Assembly: GCA_028711415.1 (NCBI GenBank)
Contig: JAQTSG010000005.1
Span: 1-40,309 of the forward strand
Reading direction: 5' to 3'
Origin: Patescibacteria group bacterium
GTDB lineage: Bacteria > Patescibacteriota > Patescibacteriia > Patescibacteriales > JAQTRU01
Length of the DNA: 40,309 bases
Shown piece by piece: positions 1-5,804 of this stretch (the stretch's first letter is position 1; each line of letters opens with the position of its first letter). The notes under the pieces were generated by a model. It had not been told where the DNA came from and made no database searches. It saw nothing but the letters and a program-made list of their open reading frames with translations. The translations under genes were made by a program, and so were the position numbers.

Positions 1-612
1 ACTAGAACCAATGGATAAAGCAATACAGAGGCCAAGCAAATGGTTGCTGAAGTTTGAAAATTCCGCGCCATCATCAAGTAAAACGCAGTATATCACCAGA
101 GCGAAACAAGCGACTGCTTTTAGCTTGCCTACCCATTTAGCGGCAACGGATTTCTTTAATCTTCGTAACAATCCTCTTACCAGAAACTGCCCCATAAACT
201 CAACCGTAATCAGCCACCAGACCAGTCCATGAGAGCAAACCCCTTGGTAAGAAAAGACAAGTAGAGGAGCTAGATAAGAAATCTTGTCACAGAACGGGTC
301 TAAAAATTTCCCAAATTCCGTAATTAACTCACATTCCCTGGCTATCAAACCATCAACCGCGTCAAGGCAAGCGCCAACAGTAAAAAGAAGTATTCCCAAA
401 AATAAACTCAAACCGCTCTGGCTGGTAAAATATATCAAAATTCCAACCAGACACATAAAGGTTCGCCAAACGCATATCCAATTTGGCTGCAGCCATTCAT
501 GTTCCTTGACATAAGATCTCAACTTCAAGCTCGTCTTTATCTTAAAAAACAAAAAAAGATAAAAAACGAGTGATAGAGCTCCTGATATTATCAAATCAAC
601 AAGTCTCTCCAT
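1..612 (-). CDS. CDP-alcohol phosphatidyltransferase family protein (3' end outside window)
   Basis: This integral membrane enzyme family transfers a phosphoalcohol from a CDP-alcohol during phospholipid synthesis (PgsA-like or a relative). The reading frame is open from an ATG at 612 to the window edge, giving 204 codons. The full family signature is visible: D84-x2-D87-G88-x2-A91-R92-x8-G101-x3-D105-x3-D109, the metal- and CDP-binding motif. Hydrophobic segments lie at about 8-24, 52-64 and 68-84, as expected for a membrane protein. The start is supported by a G-rich GGGGGCGGAG just upstream. It lies about 40 bases downstream of tRNA-Thr on the same strand and could be co-transcribed with the two tRNAs. 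The acceptor alcohol cannot be told from sequence, so PgsA is only the most likely member. The family call is secure. Confidence 0.88.
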   Translation of the reverse strand, partial: MERLVDLIISGALSLVFYLFLFFKIKTSLKLRSYVKEHEWLQPNWICVWRTFMCLVGILIYFTSQSGLSLFLGILLFTVGACLDAVDGLIARECELITEFGKFLDPFCDKISYLAPLLVFSYQGVCSHGLVWWLITVEFMGQFLVRGLLRRLKKSVAAKWVGKLKAVACFALVIYCVLLDDGAEFSNFSNHLLGLCIALSIGSS

Positions 613-654
613 CTCCGCCCCCTCATTTTTCAAAAGGTCAAAAAATACTCTTTG

Positions 655-727
655 AGCCACCCGTCGGACTCGGACCGACGACCCACAGTTTACAAAACTG
701 TTGCTCTACCAGCTGAGCTAGGGTGGC
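655..727 (-). tRNA. tRNA-Thr (anticodon UGU)
   Basis: A full cloverleaf folds on the minus strand: acceptor GCCACCC/GGGTGGC, D-arm GCTC/GAGC, anticodon stem ACAGT/ACTGT with loop TTTGTAA (anticodon TGT), and T-stem GTCGG/CCGAC. The discriminator base is T and CCA is not encoded. The T-loop reads TCCGAGT, so the nearly universal U55 is C here, whereas the neighbouring tRNA-Lys has a normal TTCGAAT loop. Confidence 0.93.
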
Positions 728-731
728 GATG

Positions 732-838
732 AAAAATAAAAAATTAAAAATCAAGGTGTCGTTATTGCGACAAATTTATAAGATAAAATCTATGAGCGAA
801 ACGAATACAATAATTTTTATTTTTAATTTTTTATTTTT
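732..838. repeat. Inverted repeat between the two tRNA genes
   Basis: A perfect 20-base inverted repeat (732-751 and 819-838) separates tRNA-Thr from tRNA-Lys. The arms are A/T only, built from words such as AAAAAT and AAATT, with a 67-base loop. It would form a long hairpin in the tRNA precursor between the two mature tRNAs. It belongs to the spacer repeat class seen throughout the backbone. Confidence 0.7.
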
Positions 839-850
839 AATTTTTTTATG

Positions 851-923
851 TGCGCCGTACTGGATTCGAACCAGTGACCATCAGCTTAAAAGGCTGTTGC
901 TCTACCAGCTGAGCTAACGGCGC
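851..923 (-). tRNA. tRNA-Lys (anticodon UUU)
   Basis: A full cloverleaf folds on the minus strand: acceptor GCGCCGT/ACGGCGC, D-arm GCTC/GAGC, anticodon loop CTTTTAA (anticodon TTT), T-arm ACTGG/CCAGT with a canonical TTCGAAT loop, discriminator A, and no encoded CCA. It is upstream of tRNA-Thr in the same transcription direction. A 14-base copy of its 5' end recurs upstream at 1026-1039. Confidence 0.94.
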
Positions 924-1039
924 CCTACTTCGCTCCGATTGATATCGGAGCTTCGAAGGGCAAGTATTTTATAATTAGAACTGCTTGTCCTTCCGAAGCT
1001 CAAATGCAATTTGAGCGAAGGAGGAAGCTAACGGCGCCC
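912..1039. repeat. Structured insert bounded by a 14-base duplication of the tRNA-Lys 5' end
   Basis: AGCTAACGGCGCCC occurs at 912-925 (5' end of tRNA-Lys and the bases just upstream) and again at 1026-1039. The 100 bases between contain two imperfect hairpins: one around CTCCGAT/ATCGGAG (934-953) and one around CTCAAAT/ATTTGAG (about 999-1014). The layout resembles insertion of a small structured element with duplication of its target, or a tandem duplication later filled in. No ORF is present. Confidence 0.55.
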
Positions 1040-1097
1040 AAAAACCAAAAAAACAAAATAAAAACTGCCAAAAGCAGAAATTATTTTATTTACTATA

Positions 1098-1126
1098 ACA
1101 ATAGCAAAATCTTTAAAATTTGACAA
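1098..1126 (-). promoter_or_regulatory. Probable promoter of the tRNA-Lys/tRNA-Thr unit
   Basis: On the minus strand TTGTCA (1126-1121), a 17-base spacer and TATTGT (1103-1098) form a good housekeeping-type promoter pointing at the tRNA genes. The transcript would start near 1091 and run through the structured insert before tRNA-Lys. Confidence 0.5.
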
Positions 1127-1201
1127 GACCTCAAAATTTTATTTTGTTATTTTGTTATTTTATTATTTAAATAAGGTGGAAAAATAGTGGACAAAATACC
1201 C

Positions 1202-1230
1202 TTGCGGAAAAAGAACCGATAAGATAAGAT
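1202..1230 (+). promoter_or_regulatory. Possible dnaB promoter, leaderless arrangement
   Basis: TTGCGG (1202-1207), a 17-base spacer and TAAGAT (1225-1230) precede the dnaB ATG at 1238 by only seven bases. If used, transcription would begin at about the start codon. The -35 is poor, so support is moderate at best. The rest of the 924-1237 gap holds only the structured insert and A/T-rich repeats. Confidence 0.3.
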
Positions 1231-1237
1231 TAAACAC

Positions 1238-2650
1238 ATGAGTAATGGAGAAAAAAATCCGCCCGCGAGCGGAATAGAAAAAATGCCGCCGCAAAATATT
1301 GAGGCCGAGCAATCGCTTCTCTCCTGCCTTTTAATTGACAAAGATGCGATTATTAAAGTGGCGGATATTATCGCGGAAAACGACTTTTATAAAGACGCGC
1401 ACCGGATTATTTTTACTACCATTAAAGAGCTTTATAATCATCATGAACCGATTGATATTTTAAGCTTGGCTAACAGGTTAGAAGAAAAAAAGCAGCTTTC
1501 CGACATTGGCGGCCGGACTTACCTCGCTAATCTTTCTTCTTTCGCCGCCACTTCGTCAAATATTGTCCATTACGCCAATATTATCCAGCGCAAAGCCACT
1601 CTGCGCCGTTTGCAAACCGCCGCTTCGGAGATTATGGACTTAAGCTATCAGGAAGAGGAAGAAATAGATAAAGTCTTGGATCAGACCGAGCAGAAAATTT
1701 TTTCCGTTTCGCAAAAATATTTAAAAAATACTTTCCTGCCGATTGACAATCTCCTAACCGAAGCTTTTGAAAGGATTGATGAACTGCATAAGCACGGCGG
1801 AAAACTGCGCGGCCTGCCGACCGGCTTTCCCGATTTAGATAATATTTTGGCTGGCCTGCAAAAAAGCGACTTAGTAATTCTGGCTGCCCGCCCGAGCGTC
1901 GGAAAAACTTCCCTGGCTTTGGATATCGCCCGCCAGGCCGCGATAAAAAGCAAGGAAGGGGTCGGACTTTTCTCCTTAGAAATGAGCAAAGAGCAGCTGG
2001 TGGACCGGCTGCTTTGCTCCCAATCCCGCGTCAACTTATGGAAAATGCGCACGGGAAAGCTTTCTGACCGCGAAGAAGACAATGATTTTACCCGCATCGG
2101 CGAAGCCATGGGCCAGCTTTCCGAAGCCCCGATTTATATTGATGACTCTCCTGTTTCTTCCATTATGGACATAAGAACAAAATCGCGGCGTCTGCAGATG
2201 GAAAAGGGTCTGGGACTGCTCGTGATTGATTATTTGCAGCTGATGGAAGGCCGGGGCAGATATGGCGACAACCGCGTGCAGGAAGTGGCGGAAATCAGCC
2301 GCGGCCTTAAAGCCATTGCCCGCGAATTAAATATTCCGGTTTTGGCTCTATCCCAGCTCTCCCGCGCGGTTGAGCAAAGCGGCGGACCGGCGATTCCGAA
2401 ACTGGCTCACTTACGCGAATCCGGCTCAATTGAACAGGACGCGGATGTGGTTATGTTTATTTACCGCAAAGCGGCGGATCGGCATTATAACCGCGAAGAA
2501 TTGCCCGAATCGGAAAAAAATCTCGCCCAGGTTTTTATCGCTAAGCACCGAAACGGACCGACCGGAAAAATTGAATTATTCTTTGATGAAGAAACCGCCA
2601 GCTTTTCCAGTATTGAAAGAACCGGCCTGGAAGAACCACCGGAGTTCTAA
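1238..2650 (+). CDS. dnaB: Replicative DNA helicase DnaB
   Basis: DnaB is the hexameric ATP-driven helicase that unwinds DNA at the replication fork. At 470 residues it has normal length. The N-terminal helical domain starts at the typical PPQNIEAEQSLL (about 17-28). The RecA-like C-terminal domain contains Walker A ARPSVGKTS (about 217-225), Walker B LLVIDYLQLM (about 327-336) and the SQLSR segment that follows it. The ATG at 1238 is preferred because the conserved N-terminus begins shortly after it. There is no clear Shine-Dalgarno sequence. The gene is followed by ybaB and recR on the same strand, with repeat-filled spacers in between. No intein is present at the Walker A region, a common insertion site in this family. 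Confidence 0.97.
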   Translation: MSNGEKNPPASGIEKMPPQNIEAEQSLLSCLLIDKDAIIKVADIIAENDFYKDAHRIIFTTIKELYNHHEPIDILSLANRLEEKKQLSDIGGRTYLANLSSFAATSSNIVHYANIIQRKATLRRLQTAASEIMDLSYQEEEEIDKVLDQTEQKIFSVSQKYLKNTFLPIDNLLTEAFERIDELHKHGGKLRGLPTGFPDLDNILAGLQKSDLVILAARPSVGKTSLALDIARQAAIKSKEGVGLFSLEMSKEQLVDRLLCSQSRVNLWKMRTGKLSDREEDNDFTRIGEAMGQLSEAPIYIDDSPVSSIMDIRTKSRRLQMEKGLGLLVIDYLQLMEGRGRYGDNRVQEVAEISRGLKAIARELNIPVLALSQLSRAVEQSGGPAIPKLAHLRESGSIEQDADVVMFIYRKAADRHYNREELPESEKNLAQVFIAKHRNGPTGKIELFFDEETASFSSIERTGLEEPPEF

Positions 2651-2652
2651 TC

Positions 2653-2754
2653 AGTTTAAAGTTTATAAAGTTATAAAGTCATAAAGTTTTTGTTTTGCCT
2701 TTAACCAATGATTTTTTAACTTTATAAACTTTATAACTTTTTACTTTTAAACTA
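2653..2754. repeat. Word-type inverted repeat after dnaB (AAAGTTATAAAGT words)
   Basis: Repeated words AGTTTATAAAGTTATAAAGT on the left are answered by ACTTTATAAACTTTATAACT on the right, making a long imperfect hairpin that starts two bases after the dnaB stop and ends just before ybaB. A close relative built from the same words lies at 11173-11265, between the PBP gene and murF. Confidence 0.75.
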
Positions 2755-2760
2755 AGCGCT

Positions 2761-3036
2761 ATGTTTGCCAAACTAAAATACATGAAAGACCTGCGCTCGC
2801 AGGCCAAAATCATGCAGAATGCTTTAGCCCAGGAATCGGTTACCGTGGAAAAAGGCGGGATAAAAGTAGTTATGAACGGCAATATGGAAATTATCTCCTT
2901 GTCCATAAACGAAGGCCTGGCTAAAGAATCTCTGGAAGGCATGCTTGCCGATTGCCTTAACGAAGCCATAAAGAAAACTCAGCGGCTGATGGCGCAAAAA
3001 ATGCAGGAAATGGGCGGGCTGCCTGGTCTTAAATAA
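2761..3036 (+). CDS. ybaB: YbaB/EbfC family nucleoid-associated protein
   Basis: Members of this small family form dimers that bind DNA and are usually encoded next to recR, as here. The 91-residue product has the family's layout: an N-terminal helix (KLKYMKDLRSQAKIMQNAL), a short beta sheet around VTVEKGGIKVVMNGNMEI, and a C-terminal helix rich in K and E ending in a Met/Gly tail. It is slightly shorter than typical homologs of about 100-110 residues, mainly because the N-terminus is brief. There is no convincing Shine-Dalgarno sequence. The stop codon lies inside the left arm of the following inverted repeat. Family assignment is secure; its exact role in this organism is not known. Confidence 0.93.
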   Translation: MFAKLKYMKDLRSQAKIMQNALAQESVTVEKGGIKVVMNGNMEIISLSINEGLAKESLEGMLADCLNEAIKKTQRLMAQKMQEMGGLPGLK

Positions 3037-3163
3037 ATCCTAAACTCTAAATCCTAAATCCTAAACAATTTCAAAATTAAAATTTTCAAAATCCAAAACA
3101 TTAGTTTAGAATATTTGAATTTTGGTAATTCGGATTTGTTTAGAATTTAGAGTTTAGGATTTA
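3034..3163. repeat. Word-type inverted repeat after ybaB, containing its stop codon
   Basis: A perfect 19-base inverted repeat (3034-3052 and 3145-3163; TAAATCCTAAACTCTAAAT and its complement) surrounds further partial words. The first three bases of the left arm are the ybaB stop codon. The word set (ATCCTAA, CTCTAA) is not shared with the other loci in this window. Confidence 0.8.
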
Positions 3164-3196
3164 GAATTTTAGATTTCTAATTAACAAAAATCTCCA

Positions 3197-3793
3197 ATGA
3201 AATTTCCCTTGGCTATCCAAAATTTAATAAACCAATTTTCCCGCCTGCCTTCCGTTGGTCCGAAGACCGCCCAGCGGTATGTTTTTTATTTATTGAAACA
3301 GCCGGCCGAAGAGTTGCAGAAACTGGCGCAGTTTATTGCCGAACTTAAAGAAAAAACTACTGTCTGCTCCCGCTGCTTAAGCTTAGCCGAATCTAGCCCC
3401 TGTCCGATTTGCGCGGATAAAAAACGCCGACCGGATATAATCTGCGTTGTCGCCAGCACGCAGGATATGCTTACGCTTGAAGCTACGAGCCAATACTACG
3501 GCTTATACCATGTCTTAGGCGGACTTATAAATACGATAGAAGAAGTAAAGCCGGAGCAACTTAATATAAGCCAGCTTATTGATCGGGTAAAAAAAGACGG
3601 GATTAAAGAAATAATTTTAGCTTTAAATCCGACTTTAGAAGGCGAAACCACAGTCCTTTATCTGGTTAAAATTTTAAAGCCCTATAAAATAAAAATCACC
3701 CGCCTGGCTAAAGGATTGCCCAGCGGAGCGGACTTGGAGTACGCGGACGAGATAACCCTAACCAACGCCCTGAAATATAGAAACGAATTATAA
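3197..3793 (+). CDS. recR: Recombination mediator protein RecR
   Basis: RecR acts with RecO and RecF to load RecA on single-stranded DNA during gap repair. The 198-residue product has normal length and all the parts: helix-hairpin-helix LPSVGPKTAQR (17-27), a C4 zinc finger with C57, C60, C69 and C72, and a Toprim domain from about residue 78, with ILALNPTLEGETT and the C-terminal DLEYADEITLTNAL segment. The start at 3197 gives the usual family N-terminus. Its pairing with ybaB is the common bacterial arrangement. A bidirectional terminator lies about 90 bases downstream, facing rplU. Confidence 0.97.
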   Translation: MKFPLAIQNLINQFSRLPSVGPKTAQRYVFYLLKQPAEELQKLAQFIAELKEKTTVCSRCLSLAESSPCPICADKKRRPDIICVVASTQDMLTLEATSQYYGLYHVLGGLINTIEEVKPEQLNISQLIDRVKKDGIKEIILALNPTLEGETTVLYLVKILKPYKIKITRLAKGLPSGADLEYADEITLTNALKYRNEL

Positions 3794-3794
3794 T

Positions 3795-3872
3795 ACCTCA
3801 CCCCCTAGCCCCTCTCCTAATTAGGAGAGGGGAAGCGAATCCCGCTCGCTGGCGGGATGAGCGGGGTGAGGT
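3795..3872. repeat. Palindromic repeat, intergenic copy
   Basis: The element begins CCTCACCCCC, contains a 24-base perfect palindrome at 3809-3832 (CCCCTCTCCT, central AATT, then its complement), then a second hairpin CCCGC/GCGGG, and ends GGGGTGAGG, which complements the beginning. A second copy with a different central tetranucleotide lies in frame inside the glycosyltransferase gene at 4684-4738. Confidence 0.85.
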
Positions 3873-3876
3873 AATA

Positions 3877-3908
3877 AAAAAAGAAGGCGAATTACTCGCC
3901 TCTTTTTT
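3877..3908. terminator. Bidirectional intrinsic terminator between recR and rplU
   Basis: The stem AGGCGA/TCGCCT (3885-3890 and 3896-3901) is flanked by an A-run on the left and a T-run on the right, so it can terminate recR on the plus strand and rplU on the minus strand. Confidence 0.85.
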
Positions 3909-3921
3909 ATATAACATCTAT

Positions 3922-4239
3922 TTAAGCAATACTTATAATCTCTACTTTCGTATATGGCTGCCTGTGCCCGACATTTTTCTGGTAGCGGGTTTTATTTTTA
4001 TATTTTACCACGGAAATTTTCTTAGCTCTTCCTTGCTCTAAAATTTTTCCTTCCACCTTTTCGCCCAAAGCCGGTTTGCCTAAATTCATTTCCTGGCCGT
4101 CAGAGGAGGCCGTAAGCAAAGTTTCAAATTTTACTGGCTTGCCGGCTTCCGCGTCTAATTTTTCTATTTTTAAAACCTGGCCCGGTTTAACTTTATATTG
4201 TTTCCCGCCGGTTTTTATCACCGCAATTCTATCTACCAT
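3922..4239 (-). CDS. rplU: 50S ribosomal protein L21
   Basis: L21 is a large-subunit protein that binds 23S rRNA. The 105-residue product has full length and family hallmarks: an N-terminal AVIKTGGKQYKVKPGQ (about 6-21), a middle beta domain, and the C-terminal KYKNKTRYQKNVGHRQPYTKVEI. In most bacteria rplU is followed by rpmA (L27); here it is followed directly by a terminator and the convergent recR, so L27 must lie elsewhere or be absent. It has its own strong promoter, which overlaps the end of the upstream glycosyltransferase gene, and a terminator-like hairpin in its leader. No clear ribosome binding site is seen before the ATG. Confidence 0.97.
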   Translation of the reverse strand: MVDRIAVIKTGGKQYKVKPGQVLKIEKLDAEAGKPVKFETLLTASSDGQEMNLGKPALGEKVEGKILEQGRAKKISVVKYKNKTRYQKNVGHRQPYTKVEIISIA

Positions 4240-4260
4240 ATTTTTTATAACTTAATAAAT

Positions 4261-4290
4261 AAAAAATGCTCTTTCTTTAGGAGCTTTTTA
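4261..4290 (-). terminator. Terminator-like hairpin at the rplU transcript start
   Basis: On the minus strand GCTC (4284-4281), a nine-base loop and GAGC (4271-4268) are followed by ATTTTTT. It may end the upstream glycosyltransferase transcript, act as an attenuator, or form a 5' stem on the rplU mRNA, since the predicted start of that mRNA falls at its left edge. Confidence 0.6.
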
Positions 4291-4291
4291 T

Positions 4292-4319
4292 ATTATAGCT
4301 GAAAACTAAAATTTGTCAA
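4292..4319 (-). promoter_or_regulatory. rplU promoter
   Basis: TTGACA (4319-4314), a 16-base spacer and TATAAT (4297-4292) are both perfect consensus hexamers on the minus strand, directly upstream of rplU. The -35 lies inside the last codons of the preceding gene, beyond its stop at 4306. Confidence 0.85.
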
Positions 4320-5289
4320 TTTTTTCTTTTATTAGCTTTAACTTCCCATACTGTCCCAATAAATACTGCTCAAAAAGCAAAGCGAAAATAAACATCGCTA
4401 ATATTCGCAGAATAATCACGATTTTGCTAAAGAAACCCTGTAAACGCCAATATTTTAGGAAAATTATGTGTTGATTTAAAAAAGACCACTTTTTTACCTG
4501 CTCACTCTTGGCTCCCCTGCCCCTAAAAAAGGCCAAAAAACCCTTCTTAGCGCGGGCAACGGTCCGATCGTGGTAAATTATAGCTTCCGGGGCTAATTTG
4601 GCCTTAAAACCGGCTAAATAGAGCCGATAGGCCAAATCGCAGTCTTCTTTATACATAAACATTAATTCATCAAAATACTGGCCACTTCTCCCCTTTAATT
4701 CCCCTCTCCTGGCCAGGAGAGGGGTTAGGGGTGAGGTTAAGGCGCTAATCCGATAAATTCCGGCCGCGCCATCCGGACCGATAATATTTGCGCCATCACA
4801 TTGCCCTTTATCAATCTGCCCCTGGCCAAAATCAAAAAATCTTAAACCGGTTTTTAATCCGATGCCGCAGGTATCAATAATATTAGTTTTTTTATTCTCT
4901 AAAAAATCCCATTTTAAAATCTTAGGGCTGGCGCTACCTAAACTTTTATCTTTATCCATAACTTCAATTAATTTCTTCACCGCTTCCGGCTCCAGAATCG
5001 TGTCCGGGTTAATAACCAAAAAATATTCGGTATCTAATTTTTGAGCTTCATCTATCATTCTGTTAAAAGCCGCGGCAAAGCCGATATTTTCTCCCGACTT
5101 CATAATCTTAATCTCTGGAAAGTTAGTAGATATAAATTCCACGTTACTCCTGTTATCCTCGCTATTGTCCCAGCAAAAAATTTTGTAATCTCTCTCCCCT
5201 GCCAAAGCTTTAAATAAAGACGGCAAAAAATACGGCAAATACTTTGCCGTATGCTCCCTATAAGTTATAAAACCGATGGCAAGCTTCAT
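4306..5289 (-). CDS. Family 2 glycosyltransferase with in-frame repeat insert
   Basis: GT2 enzymes add a sugar from a nucleotide donor during polysaccharide or glycolipid assembly; this one resembles rhamnosyltransferase-type members. The GT-A fold is visible: FITYRE at the start, CWDNSEDN (about 40), GENIGFAAAFNRMI (about 67-80), the metal-binding NPDT (about 95), and FMYKEDCDLAYRL (about 208-220) with the catalytic ED. A hydrophobic C-terminal segment (about 289-310) suggests membrane association. Around residues 184-201 the expected chain is interrupted by TSPLTPLLARRGELKGRS, which is the translation of the palindromic repeat at 4684-4738; without it the sequence joins the normal family pattern. 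The insert keeps frame and has no stop, so the gene is probably still functional. Donor and acceptor are unknown. Confidence 0.88.
   Translation of the reverse strand: MKLAIGFITYREHTAKYLPYFLPSLFKALAGERDYKIFCWDNSEDNRSNVEFISTNFPEIKIMKSGENIGFAAAFNRMIDEAQKLDTEYFLVINPDTILEPEAVKKLIEVMDKDKSLGSASPKILKWDFLENKKTNIIDTCGIGLKTGLRFFDFGQGQIDKGQCDGANIIGPDGAAGIYRISALTSPLTPLLARRGELKGRSGQYFDELMFMYKEDCDLAYRLYLAGFKAKLAPEAIIYHDRTVARAKKGFLAFFRGRGAKSEQVKKWSFLNQHIIFLKYWRLQGFFSKIVIILRILAMFIFALLFEQYLLGQYGKLKLIKEKIDKF
4684..4738 (-). repeat. Palindromic repeat inserted in frame in a coding sequence
   Basis: A 24-base perfect palindrome at 4701-4724 has the same arms as the intergenic copy at 3809-3832 but central GGCC instead of AATT. 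The flank read on the minus strand (CCTCACCCC then TAACCCC) also matches the other copy. Its length is a multiple of three and it adds about 18 residues to the glycosyltransferase. Confidence 0.85.
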
Positions 5290-5322
5290 ATTCTATTTTA
5301 CCTGTTAAACTTTGCCCCTAAT

Positions 5323-5403
5323 ACTTTGATACTCCAAAGTATAGGAGTGTTCTACTAACCGCTATTTTAAACTGCCACTTTGATACTCCAAAGTATCAAA
5401 GTG
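5323..5403. promoter_or_regulatory. Two copies of a 20-base palindromic box, candidate regulator sites
   Basis: ACTTTGATACTCCAAAGTAT occurs at 5323-5342 and 5378-5397. The second copy is part of a longer inverted repeat with 12-base perfect arms (5376-5387 and 5392-5403) around CCAA. A third copy lies just upstream of the regulator gene that separates them. They lie downstream of the regulator and upstream of the glycosyltransferase start at 5289. Confidence 0.55.
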
Positions 5404-5418
5404 AGTATTAAAAAAGAT

Positions 5419-5733
5419 TTACCTGCCCTTACCCAATCTTTTTAGCACCATCTTATAACCTTTACCAAAATTTAAATTCTTATTTATCCTTTCAATTGTG
5501 TCCATACCCATTTTAAATCTTTTGTTTACTTCTTCATAAGTATAACCATCTATTAACATCTTGGCCGCCAGCAATCTCCTTGAGAGCATGCCAAATTCCG
5601 TGAAGCTGAATAAATCATTGAAAAACTCTCTAACTTCGTTAACGCTTTTTAATTTTAAAACCGCCTTGCAATATTCATTAAAAAGAATGTCTCTGGTTTT
5701 AGGAGTTAATTTTTGTAAATTATATCTGGACAT
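5419..5733 (-). CDS. TrpR/YerC-YecD family DNA-binding regulator
   Basis: This family contains TrpR-fold helix-turn-helix proteins related to the Trp repressor. From the ATG at 5733 it is 104 residues, typical for YerC-like proteins. Family features are LTPKTRDILFNEYCKAVLKLKSVNEVREFFNDL, FTEFGMLSRRLLAAKML and the recognition region YTYEEVNKRFKMGMDTIERINKNL, ending near GYKMVLKRL. A longer frame begins at 5772, but its extra 13 residues are encoded by a palindromic repeat, and homologs begin near MSRYNLQ, so the shorter start is preferred. A 15-base-arm inverted repeat sits 13 bases upstream of this ATG, and two related boxes follow the gene, which suggests autoregulation. Its ligand, if any, is unknown. 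Confidence 0.82.
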   Translation of the reverse strand: MSRYNLQKLTPKTRDILFNEYCKAVLKLKSVNEVREFFNDLFSFTEFGMLSRRLLAAKMLIDGYTYEEVNKRFKMGMDTIERINKNLNFGKGYKMVLKRLGKGR

Positions 5734-5745
5734 TTTACTAAAAAG

Positions 5746-5779
5746 TTCTACTTTGATACTCCAAAGTATCAAAGTAGAA
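5746..5779. promoter_or_regulatory. Large palindrome upstream of the YerC-like gene, candidate operator
   Basis: Perfect 15-base arms (5746-5760 TTCTACTTTGATACT and 5765-5779) flank CCAA. It contains the same 20-base core found at 5323-5342 and 5378-5397. It lies 13 bases upstream of the preferred start codon, where a repressor site would be expected. It could alternatively be one more copy of a mobile palindrome. Confidence 0.55.
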
Positions 5780-5804
5780 TATATAAATTTTTCCTGCCCA
5801 ACAT

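Noticed and set aside
284-514. Plus-strand open frames across 11-514
   Set aside because: They are antisense to the CDP-alcohol phosphatidyltransferase, whose signature motif is complete on the minus strand.
5734-5772. A longer start for the YerC-like regulator
   Set aside because: The extra 13 residues are the translation of a palindromic repeat; homologs start near MSRYNLQ.
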